NCBI GenBank assembly: GCA_027311105.1
Contig: DAICZN010000113.1
Coordinates: 1 to 51,464, forward strand
Direction: 5' to 3'
Source of the DNA: Gallionella sp.
GTDB lineage: Bacteria; Pseudomonadota; Gammaproteobacteria; Burkholderiales; Gallionellaceae
DNA length: 51,464 nucleotides
Positions 30,661 through 38,600 of the stretch are shown here, in pieces. How positions within the stretch are numbered: position 1 is the first letter of the stretch; every line of letters begins with the position of its first letter. The notes beneath the pieces are model-generated. The model worked only from the letters and a program-made list of their open reading frames with translations, did not search any database and was not told where the DNA came from. Made by a program: the position numbers and the translations under genes.

Positions 30661-31755
30661 TTAAAAGCGTATATGCGTGGAAGCATTGAACGTGGAACGA
30701 GAACCGCGCCAATCGTCGATCAGATATTTGGTGAACGGCAATTCGGTCTTCTCGAAGAAACGCGGCCAGCCGATGCGGTCTATCCAGTCAGCCATGCGCT
30801 CCCATGGGCGCGCATCATCCTTGTAAACTGTCAATATCCGCTTGACCACAACGCTGACTTCGGGCCATCTTGGGGGATTATTGGGCAGGCCAGACGCGAC
30901 CATCTTCATGAAAGTCGGCTTGCCGCGGGCGTTCGAATTTTTGCCGCCCACCCAGATCGCCAGCTTGGAATACTCCGGATCATTGATTTGCATCGGCGGA
31001 CAGGGAGGATAGCAGGCCCCGCAGCACATGCATTTGGTCTCGTCGATTTCCAGGGACGGCTTGCCGTTCACCATGGCCGGGCGTATCGCCGCGACCGGGC
31101 AACGTGCCACCACTGTCGGACGCTCGCATACATTGGCGACCAGGTCGTGATTGATCACGGGCGGCTTGGTATGTTGCACGATGATCGCAAGATCAGCCTG
31201 TCCGCCGCAATTGATCTCGCAGCATGAGGTCGAAAGATGAACGCGATTGGGCATTTCCTCGCGCTTGAACTCAACGATCAGATCATCCATCAGGGCTTTG
31301 ACCACGCCGGATGCGTCGGTGCCCGGAATATCGCAGTGCAGCCAGCCCTGGGTATGGGCGATCATCGAAATCGAGTTGCCGGTCCCGCCCACCGGGAAGC
31401 CATGCTTTTCCAGTTCAGCGATCAACGGGGCGACCTTCTCCGCCTTGGACACCATGTACTCGATGTTGGAGCGGATCGTGAAGCGCACATGCCCTTCCGC
31501 GTATTTGTCGGCGATATCGCACAACAAACGAATGGTTCCCACGTCCATTTGACGCTGTGTGCCGGCACGCACCGTCCAGATCTGGTCGCCGCTGTGCGCC
31601 ACGTGATGCAACACTCCCGGGCGTGGGCGGTCATGATATTTCCAGTTGCCGTAGTTCTTCGCCATCAACGGATGCAGATACTTCTTGTTGTCGGGCACCC
31701 CGGTTTCCTTGGGCTTGCGCTTTGCGGCGGGTTTTTCTTGAACTGCTTGGTTCAT
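30661..31755 (-). CDS. dsrB: Dissimilatory sulfite reductase beta subunit
   Basis: CCEINCGGQADLAIIVQHTKPP; ferredoxin CMCCGACYPPCPPM. Confidence 0.97.
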   Translation of the reverse strand: MNQAVQEKPAAKRKPKETGVPDNKKYLHPLMAKNYGNWKYHDRPRPGVLHHVAHSGDQIWTVRAGTQRQMDVGTIRLLCDIADKYAEGHVRFTIRSNIEYMVSKAEKVAPLIAELEKHGFPVGGTGNSISMIAHTQGWLHCDIPGTDASGVVKALMDDLIVEFKREEMPNRVHLSTSCCEINCGGQADLAIIVQHTKPPVINHDLVANVCERPTVVARCPVAAIRPAMVNGKPSLEIDETKCMCCGACYPPCPPMQINDPEYSKLAIWVGGKNSNARGKPTFMKMVASGLPNNPPRWPEVSVVVKRILTVYKDDARPWERMADWIDRIGWPRFFEKTELPFTKYLIDDWRGSRSTFNASTHIRF

Positions 31756-31766
31756 TTTATGTCTCC

Positions 31767-33074
31767 TCAGGCGGCTTGCTGCTTTTTGATTTTCTGGGCG
31801 TTGATCTTGGCAACTTCCTCATCCCAGCCATCGGTGCGGACATATGGATTGGTGCGGGGGGTGGAAACCATGTTCGGATCGACTTCGACTTCCACGCCTT
31901 CCAGGAAATTGATCAGGCCGATACGCTCGATCATCTCGCCGGTACGCTCGTGCTCGAGCGCGTTTTCCGCAAAAAAGTCTATGGTGCGCTGTCCCAGGTC
32001 AACCAGCTTCTGCACATCCTCATCCGTTTCAAGTTTCATGAAAGGAATAATGACCGTGCCCATCAGGCCGCCGATCTTCAGTGTGCTCTTGCCGCCGACC
32101 AGCACGCTCGCACCCTTGTCCTTGCCGGGAGCCAAAGCACCGGTCATCACATTGATACAGTGCATGCAACGCACGCAATCATGGTTGTCGATCTCTATTG
32201 CGTGAGTGTCACTGATCGCAACGCTGGAGATACTCGGGCCGGTTTTGACATTCTTGATCTGCTTGAGCTGGAAAGTCTTGGTCGGGCAACGGGCCACAAC
32301 GTCGTTCACCAGCTCGTCCATGCCATGCTTGGCAAACCACTGCTTGGCCATCGCCTCATCGGTGCGAATGTTGTCGCGCCAGGTTCCGATCACCGCCATG
32401 TCGGCACGCTGCACCGAATTCATGCAGTCGTTCGGACAGCCGGAAAACTTGAACTTGAACTTGTAGGGCAGGGAGGGACGGTGTATGTCATCCAGAAAAG
32501 TGTTCAGGACGCTGCGCTGCGCCTTGGCTTCGTCGTAACAGGACTGTTCGCATCGCGCCGCACCCACGCAGGACATCGAGGTGCGCACTGCCGGTCCCGC
32601 GCCGCCGAGGTCAAAACCCATCTCGTTGATCTCGTCAAAAGCCTTCTGCACGTTGTCGGTGGTCGCGCCCTGAAACATGATGTCACCGGACTGGCCATGG
32701 AACGCAATCAGGCCGGAGCCATGCTTCTCCCAGATGTCGCAAAACTGGCGCAGCGTATCGGTATCGTAGTGCATACCTGCGGGAGGCATCACGCGCAGGG
32801 TATGAAATTCAGTGCAATCCTCGTAAACCGGCTTGCCGGCTTCATCCTTCAGTTCGGTGAAGCGCGGGATAATCCCGCCGCCGTAACCAAACACTCCGAC
32901 CGTACCGCCCTTCCAGTAGCCCTTCTTGGTCCGGTATGAAGTCTCAAGCTGACCGAGCAGGTCGACAACATAATCTTTATCCTTGGCCAGCTCTTTCAAT
33001 CCAGTCACAAAACTGGGCCACGGTCCATCCTCGAGTTGATCCAGGTTTGGGGTATCATGCATCTTCTTAGCCAT
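31767..33074 (-). CDS. dsrA: Dissimilatory sulfite reductase alpha subunit
   Basis: Sirohaem/Fe-S motifs CVGAARCEQSCYD and KFKFSGCPNDCMNS; ferredoxin CVRCMHCINVM. Confidence 0.98.
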   Translation of the reverse strand: MAKKMHDTPNLDQLEDGPWPSFVTGLKELAKDKDYVVDLLGQLETSYRTKKGYWKGGTVGVFGYGGGIIPRFTELKDEAGKPVYEDCTEFHTLRVMPPAGMHYDTDTLRQFCDIWEKHGSGLIAFHGQSGDIMFQGATTDNVQKAFDEINEMGFDLGGAGPAVRTSMSCVGAARCEQSCYDEAKAQRSVLNTFLDDIHRPSLPYKFKFKFSGCPNDCMNSVQRADMAVIGTWRDNIRTDEAMAKQWFAKHGMDELVNDVVARCPTKTFQLKQIKNVKTGPSISSVAISDTHAIEIDNHDCVRCMHCINVMTGALAPGKDKGASVLVGGKSTLKIGGLMGTVIIPFMKLETDEDVQKLVDLGQRTIDFFAENALEHERTGEMIERIGLINFLEGVEVEVDPNMVSTPRTNPYVRTDGWDEEVAKINAQKIKKQQAA

Positions 33075-33249
33075 AATAATCTTCCTTTCAGTCGCGTTGC
33101 CCGTAGCTTGCTGCTGGCAAACGATTTAATGACCCGGCAGAGACGGGGGAATTGGTGATCCGGCTGAACTCATCCGCTGTGATACTGCGGTATGTCCATC
33201 TTCGTTGATCTATTAGCATCCTACGATATATTGCCTCGTGCATTCCATC

Positions 33250-33284
33250 ACCCTTAGCGGGTATCTTCAATAACCCTTAAGGGT
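33250..33284. promoter_or_regulatory. Doubled palindrome ACCC-N5-GGGT / 10 nt / ACCC-N4-GGGT in the dsrA divergent promoter region
   Basis: ACCCTTAGCGGGT (33250-33262), ATCTTCAATA, ACCCTTAAGGGT (33273-33284). Same geometry recurs at 38939-38973. Confidence 0.6.
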
Positions 33285-33412
33285 AGTAGTGTGCCTTCCC
33301 CCAGTAGTATTCCAATCTGAAGCAGATTGAAGATACACTTGGATGAATAAAATGACTCGTTCAGAGCGATCTGCAAGGGTACCGTCATTTAACCTGATCA
33401 AGGGCAACTGTA

Positions 33413-33637
33413 ATGACACAAATCAGCGAATTGGCCAGATTCAAGGTTCCTTTGGGAAGCCAGGAAATCGAATTGCAGCAGATAGATCATGTCGAGGGCG
33501 GTATGAGCCTGATGCGCATACGCATTCGGGAAGGCAAACGTTTCACCATTTTCGACATCGATCCTGATACGGCTCAATATTGGGCGGCGGCTATGCAACG
33601 CTGGGCTGATACACAGAAACTGGCAGCGAATGACTGA
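33413..33637 (+). CDS. Small protein of unknown function, 74 aa
   Basis: MTQISELARFKVPLGSQEIELQQIDHVEGGMSLMRIRIREGKRFTIFDIDPDTAQYWAAAMQRWADTQKLAAND; overlaps next gene by 8 nt (translational coupling). Confidence 0.75.
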   Translation: MTQISELARFKVPLGSQEIELQQIDHVEGGMSLMRIRIREGKRFTIFDIDPDTAQYWAAAMQRWADTQKLAAND

Positions 33638-34244
33638 CAACAATCTTCCCGACATGGTCGATATGGTATTCGATCTGGACGGCGGCATGTTACCCGCCGA
33701 CTATCGCTTTGCGCTCTGGACCGCATTGTTGCGCCTGGTCCCACGGTTCGCCGAAGAAAAGCGGGTCGGGGTGCTGCCGTTACGCTCGACAGTCAACAGT
33801 CAGGGTATGTTGCTTGCCAAACGCGCCAAGCTGGCAATACGCATGCCGACCACATTTGCCGGGTCTGCCGCATCCGGCTTGGCCGGGCAGCAACTCGATA
33901 TAGCGGGGAGTGCCATGCGCCTCGGGGCTGCCAAGACGCGCACTATCCAGCCCTACCCGACTATTCACGCCCAACTGGTAACCGGCTCCAGTGATGAAGT
34001 GCTGTTCGTGGAAGACATCGGCAAACAGATGGGGGAGCTGGGCGTTACGGGAAAACTGATCTGCGGCAAGCGCCTGTCCGTCTGCAGCGGCCAAAGAGAC
34101 ATCCATGGCTACAGCCTGGTTCTGCATGACCTGAAACCGGAAGCATCATTACAATTGCAGTATGCCGGCCTGGGTGATGACCGCCAATTTGGTTGCGGCA
34201 TTTTCGTACCCTACAAAGTCATTACCGGCTTGAGTGAAGATTGA
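33630..34244 (+). CDS. Cas6/Cmx6-like (type I-MYXAN Cas6-like) protein, no CRISPR context
   Basis: VDMVFDLDGGMLPADYRFALWTALLRLVPRFAEEKRVGVLPLR...LLAKRAKLAIRMPTTFA...GQQLDIAGSAMRLGAAKTRTIQPYPTIHAQLVTG with C-terminal Gly-rich GLGDDRQFGCGIFVPYK. Pattern recalls the Cas6/Cmx6 family. Confidence 0.65.
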   Translation: MTDNNLPDMVDMVFDLDGGMLPADYRFALWTALLRLVPRFAEEKRVGVLPLRSTVNSQGMLLAKRAKLAIRMPTTFAGSAASGLAGQQLDIAGSAMRLGAAKTRTIQPYPTIHAQLVTGSSDEVLFVEDIGKQMGELGVTGKLICGKRLSVCSGQRDIHGYSLVLHDLKPEASLQLQYAGLGDDRQFGCGIFVPYKVITGLSED

Positions 34245-34275
34245 GTTTTTTCCTTTTTTTTGATGGAGGTCAGAG

Positions 34276-34605
34276 ATGGGCTATACCGTAGCAGGCAGAG
34301 AAGTTGAAACCGATGATGATGGCTACTTGCTGGAGCCGGATTATGGCGACGAAATTGTAAACGTCATCGCCGCGGCAGAAGGCATTGAGCTGACACCCAG
34401 GCATTGGGAAGTCGTAAAATTCATGCGCGACCAGTACCGCGAACACGGGCACACGCCGAATTTCCGCAATATGCTGAAAGGCGTCAATGAATTCTGGCCC
34501 GAAGCGGACAGCAAAGCGCTGTATGATTTATTTCCGACCGGCCCGGCCAAACAGGGTGCAAAAGTCGCCGGCCTGCCCCAGCCCTATGGCAAGGGCGGCT
34601 ATTGA
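34276..34605 (+). CDS. DsrC/TusE superfamily protein lacking both C-terminal cysteines (RspA-like)
   Basis: DsrC-like (VETDDDGYLLEPDYGDEIVNVIAAAEGIELTPRHWEVVKFMRDQYREHG) ending AKVAGLPQPYGKGGY; no Cys in the entire protein. Confidence 0.88.
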   Translation: MGYTVAGREVETDDDGYLLEPDYGDEIVNVIAAAEGIELTPRHWEVVKFMRDQYREHGHTPNFRNMLKGVNEFWPEADSKALYDLFPTGPAKQGAKVAGLPQPYGKGGY

Positions 34606-34673
34606 GGCCCATCGGCCCCAAAAGCTGATGCTTCAGGAATTAAGATGTTTCAAAAAATGACAGGACATCCAAC

Positions 34674-35159
34674 ATGAGTACTAAAGACTTGCATGCCAAT
34701 GTAAAGCTGGATATGCGCGGCCAGACCTGCCCCGCACCGCTGCTCGGTGCCAAGCGCGTGGTCGACGACCTGAAAAAGGAACAGGTTCTGCTGCTGATCT
34801 CGGACTGCCCGGGCACCAGGGACGATCTTTTTTCATGGGCGGAGCAGACCCACAACAAGGTGCTGAAAACGGAAACCATGCCGGATGGCGGCACAGGCTA
34901 CTACGTCATGAAAGGCAAGGGAGAATCGCACCAGGCAAATGTCATACTCGACATTCGCGGCGTGCATTGCCCGGGACCCATCGTGGAAGCCAGGAAGCTG
35001 CTGAACGGAATGAAAGTCGGCGAGACCCTCAAGCTCATCAGCAACTGCCCCGGTATCCGCTCCGACATCGTCGGCTGGGCAGACACGACCAGTGTAAAGA
35101 TTGTCAGCACGGTCGAAACGGCCCCGGGCGAATATGAATTTTTCCTGCAAAAGGGCTGA
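34674..35159 (+). CDS. Fused tandem TusA (TusA-TusA) sulfurtransferase
   Basis: Two TusA/SirA domains with LDMRGQTCPAPLLGAKR and LDIRGVHCPGPIVEARK. Confidence 0.92.
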   Translation: MSTKDLHANVKLDMRGQTCPAPLLGAKRVVDDLKKEQVLLLISDCPGTRDDLFSWAEQTHNKVLKTETMPDGGTGYYVMKGKGESHQANVILDIRGVHCPGPIVEARKLLNGMKVGETLKLISNCPGIRSDIVGWADTTSVKIVSTVETAPGEYEFFLQKG

Positions 35160-35182
35160 CCGGATCTGCCGGCTGACCTGAC

Positions 35183-35779
35183 ATGCGCATCAAAAGCCAA
35201 TGGTTCAAAAGTGACCGCGTAAAGACTCCGCAAGAGATTGCCGGGGCGATGGCGTTCACGATTTGGCGCATCGCCGACAATGCGCTGAAGAATACCCGCA
35301 GGGCAAATTTCGAGATCGCCATCGGCCCGCAGTACTTTTCCTTTATCACCGAATTTCTGGTGTTCCTGATCCAGGTCGCGGACCGTATCGCCCATCGCCA
35401 GTTGTCCGCGGATGACAGATTTGCATTCACCAGCACTTTGGCCAATCGCGTGGCGGAAACCCTGGCGGAAAATCAAAGCCGCCTGATGAATGACAGCATC
35501 ACAAATCACAAGCAGCTTTTTATCGACAAGCTCAACCAGCGCGCCGGAGAATATGCCGAGTTCAACTATGGCGCTGACGGCCCCGAATTCGCCTTCACCC
35601 GTTACCTCGCGTTCTGCATGCGCGAAGTCATGGACGAAAAGGATGTCGAGTGGGTGATCGACCAGATGATGAGCATAGAAGCGCCGGGTGCCGTGGACAT
35701 GGTGGAGAAAACCATGAAGGACCTGTTTGCAAAGGAAGCCGCGCAGACACGCATACGCAGGGTCACCAGCGGCGATTGA
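35183..35779 (+). CDS. Hypothetical protein, 198 aa
   Basis: Collinear ORF in the operon: MRIKSQWFKSDRVKTPQEIAGAMAFTIWRIADNALKNTRRANFEIAIGPQYF... Confidence 0.7.
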   Translation: MRIKSQWFKSDRVKTPQEIAGAMAFTIWRIADNALKNTRRANFEIAIGPQYFSFITEFLVFLIQVADRIAHRQLSADDRFAFTSTLANRVAETLAENQSRLMNDSITNHKQLFIDKLNQRAGEYAEFNYGADGPEFAFTRYLAFCMREVMDEKDVEWVIDQMMSIEAPGAVDMVEKTMKDLFAKEAAQTRIRRVTSGD

Positions 35780-35806
35780 TGCGCTCCGGTTTGCCCTGAC
35801 CTTCCC

Positions 35807-36682
35807 ATGCAAAATCCGTTCGATCTCGACAACCCCTCGGCTTATCTGCGCTGGCGCGATCACAAGCTGGCCCGCGCTATCTCCGGCGCCGGCGAACTGG
35901 TCGTCGAAGTCAACAAGCCCTACGCCCTGACTGCCGCTGAACATGCCGCGCTGCTGGATCGTTGCCAGCGCGGCAACATGGCGATTTATGCAAGCCACGC
36001 CGCTGCTGACGAAGATACCGTGCGCCGGTTCGGGCTGCAGTGCGGGCTGGCCAGCTTGGACGCCAACTGGCTGGCCGGCGAACAGGGCATTACGCGCGTC
36101 ACCGTATGCGCAGGTGACGGGCAGCGCCAGGCTTATATCCCCTATACCGACCGCGCCATCAAGTGGCACACCGACGGCTATTACAATCCGCCCGAACGGC
36201 TGATACGCGGCATGGTGATGCATTGCGTGCAGAGCGCCGGGCAAGGCGGCGGTAATCGCCTGCTGGACCATGAGATCGCTTACCTGATGTTGCGCGATGA
36301 AAACAGCGACTTCATACGCGCGCTGTCCGCGGCGGATGCGATGACGATACCCGAACGCACCGACGAACAGGGTGTGGCCCGCGCCGCACAGGCCGGTCCG
36401 GTGTTCTCGGTCGACCCGGCCAGCGGGACACTGCACATGCGCTATACCGCCCGCACCCGCAGCATAAAATGGAAACAGGACGCCGCCACATTGGCGGCTG
36501 TGGCCGCTCTGGAAAAACTGCTGGCATCCGCCCTGCCCCATATCCACAGCGTGACACTCGAGCCCGGCATGGGGCTGCTGTGCAACAACGTGCTGCATGA
36601 TCGCGCAGCCTTCAGCGATGAACCGGACAGCCCGCGCCTGCTGTTCCGGGCGCGCTACCACGAGCGCATCACAGCCGGCTGA
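35807..36682 (+). CDS. TauD/TfdA-like Fe(II)/2-oxoglutarate dioxygenase
   Basis: Putative HxD metal motif KWHTDGYYNPPERLIRGMVMHCVQ and distal LLCNNVLHDRAAFSDEPDSPRLLFRARY. Confidence 0.75.
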   Translation: MQNPFDLDNPSAYLRWRDHKLARAISGAGELVVEVNKPYALTAAEHAALLDRCQRGNMAIYASHAAADEDTVRRFGLQCGLASLDANWLAGEQGITRVTVCAGDGQRQAYIPYTDRAIKWHTDGYYNPPERLIRGMVMHCVQSAGQGGGNRLLDHEIAYLMLRDENSDFIRALSAADAMTIPERTDEQGVARAAQAGPVFSVDPASGTLHMRYTARTRSIKWKQDAATLAAVAALEKLLASALPHIHSVTLEPGMGLLCNNVLHDRAAFSDEPDSPRLLFRARYHERITAG

Positions 36683-36723
36683 CCGCCGCGGCTCCGGATC
36701 GCCCCTATTCCGTGGCCGACAAA

Positions 36724-36751
36724 AAGCCCGCCATCTTTCGACGGCGGGCTT
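36724..36751. terminator. Bidirectional-type terminator between convergent genes
   Basis: AAGCCCGCC...GGCGGGCTT with flanking A run. Confidence 0.7.
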
Positions 36752-36777
36752 CAGGTTTGCGACAACCGGACTGGCGA

Positions 36778-38028
36778 TTACCAGCCGTAAGAAATGCCGA
36801 TCGAGTCCTCGTGCATGCTGATGTTTGCATTGCCGCCGCCAAACCCGGCGGGAATCGATCCGGAACCGTTGACGGTCTGCTGGAAGGCATGTACATAAGC
36901 CACCGTTATTTCAGACTTGTTGGCCAGCGTCCAGGTTGCGCCCAGCGACAAATGGTTCTGCACCACGCCCGGCGCGAGGATGTTCAACAACGACTGGTTG
37001 CTCGGTATCTGCTGGTTGTTGTGGTTGAGTCCGCCGCGCAGTGTCAGCTGGGAATCGTAGACATAACTCATTCCGAGCTTGAACGCCGTCATGTTCTGCC
37101 AGCCGAAGCCCGAACCGTTTGAAGCTCCCAGCGGGGATGCCTGCGGAAAGGTATTGCCAACCGAAGCGACGCCCGAATAATCGATCTGCTCCACATCGAA
37201 TGCCACCGTGGTTGCCTGCGTCGCCTTGACTGCAACACCCACCCCATAGTTGGCCGGGATGTCGAAGTTGCCCTGGCCGGCAAACAGGCCGCTGTAATTG
37301 CTGAAACTGCCCATCTTGGTCTTGGTCTGGTAGGTCGCTCCCAGCGTTACCATAGGCGTGATTTCCCCGGTCCAACCCACCTTCAGGCCGTAGCCGGTGG
37401 ATGTATCCGTACCGTTATCGCTCATTGAAGCAGGGGCGCTAGACATTGAACCCAATGCCGGCCCGTTTAATCCGGTAGCACTGAACATCTGGTAGGCCAG
37501 GTTCAGCGACACGCCCACCGAATTGGTCGCGTTGAGTTTCTTCGACCAGGTCGGCGCGATGAACAACTGTTCCAGGTTGATGCCGAGGTTGCCGCTGGCC
37601 CCAACGGCGCCGAACGGGTTGTTGTTGTACTGGGTATTCATGCCGCCGTTGCCGTAGACAACCACGCCCAGCGCGGTATCGTTGCTGATCATCTTGTTAT
37701 AGCCAAAATCGGGAATGAAGAAGTTGCTCCTGCCATTGCCGTCATAAGAACCATTCAGGCCAGCACCATTACCTGTGATATCGGCGTTGCGGTTAGGCCT
37801 GAACCAGGTCAGCGCGAAATCGGTGCGGTCGCCCACCATCACCATCCCGGCCGGGTTGGCGGCAGCCGCGAAAGCGTCCTGCGGCAGCGCGATGCCCGCG
37901 CCACCCATGGCCTCGGTTTTCGGGCCCACGCCGATCGGAAAGTATCCGTTGGTGGCATGCGCCAGCGGAGACACCATTACACCTGCGGTCAATAGCGAAA
38001 CAAGCAACTTGTTTTTATTCATTTTCAT
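36778..38028 (-). CDS. FadL/OmpP1/TodX-type outer-membrane transporter
   Basis: Signal peptide then THATNGYFPIGVGPKTEAMGGAGIALPQDAFAAAANPAGM-type N-terminus, typical of FadL; C-terminal beta-strand ending in W. Confidence 0.88.
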   Translation of the reverse strand: MKMNKNKLLVSLLTAGVMVSPLAHATNGYFPIGVGPKTEAMGGAGIALPQDAFAAAANPAGMVMVGDRTDFALTWFRPNRNADITGNGAGLNGSYDGNGRSNFFIPDFGYNKMISNDTALGVVVYGNGGMNTQYNNNPFGAVGASGNLGINLEQLFIAPTWSKKLNATNSVGVSLNLAYQMFSATGLNGPALGSMSSAPASMSDNGTDTSTGYGLKVGWTGEITPMVTLGATYQTKTKMGSFSNYSGLFAGQGNFDIPANYGVGVAVKATQATTVAFDVEQIDYSGVASVGNTFPQASPLGASNGSGFGWQNMTAFKLGMSYVYDSQLTLRGGLNHNNQQIPSNQSLLNILAPGVVQNHLSLGATWTLANKSEITVAYVHAFQQTVNGSGSIPAGFGGGNANISMHEDSIGISYGW

Positions 38029-38088
38029 GACGATACCCCCTCGATAATTATAGTAAAGAACCCCGTCGTTACGAACAGCCATTGCAAC

Positions 38089-38556
38089 TCAAACAAACAA
38101 ACAGATATCGGTATCCCCGGCAAAACCCATGAACATCGCCGCACCGCCGTATTCGCATTGTTCGATGAATTCGCTCTTGTCGAATTCGAACAGGTCTACC
38201 GTCATCTGGCAGGCGATGAATTTCACCTCCGCTTCCAGGCACAGGTCGCGCAGTTCCTGCAGCGATGCCACGCCGTGTTTCTTGAGCTTCTGCTTCATCA
38301 TCATCGTCGCCATGGATTCCATGCCGGGTAGCATCTGCACCATCACCGGCATCGGCACCGGCATCGGCATTGCGGGATTGGCCAGCGGGCTGATCATCAC
38401 GCTGGACAAATCCTTGCGCAGCAGCTGCAGTCCGTAGAAGGTAAAAAACACCTGCACTTCATAGCCCAGGGCAGCGGCGGTCGAAGCCAGTATGAATGGC
38501 GGATAGGCCATGTCCAGCGTGCCTTTGGTGGCGATGATCGCCATTTTTTTGCTCAT
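38089..38556 (-). CDS. DsrE2-like protein (DsrE/DsrF/DrsH-like family)
   Basis: MAIIATKGTLDMAYPPFILASTAAALGYEVQVFFTFYGLQLLRKDL...VKFIACQMTVDLFEFDKSEFI; adjacent to tusA. Confidence 0.88.
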   Translation of the reverse strand: MSKKMAIIATKGTLDMAYPPFILASTAAALGYEVQVFFTFYGLQLLRKDLSSVMISPLANPAMPMPVPMPVMVQMLPGMESMATMMMKQKLKKHGVASLQELRDLCLEAEVKFIACQMTVDLFEFDKSEFIEQCEYGGAAMFMGFAGDTDICLFV

Positions 38557-38600
38557 GTTTTCCCCTTCGAGTATGGTTTGGGTTATGAATGGAAACTGGT

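Noticed and set aside
30661-33074. Reductive (sulfate-reducer) type Dsr pathway
   Set aside because: Presence of dsrEFH, dsrL and AprM-type apr genes points to the oxidative (reverse) pathway; no dsrD seen.
33630-34244. CRISPR array or cas operon accompanying the Cas6-like gene
   Set aside because: No regularly spaced repeats or other cas genes were seen in the window; neighbours are sulfur-related.
34901-36661. 586-aa minus-strand ORF
   Set aside because: Antisense to the TusA-TusA, 198-aa and TauD-like genes; His/Gln/Arg-rich shadow translation with no domain.
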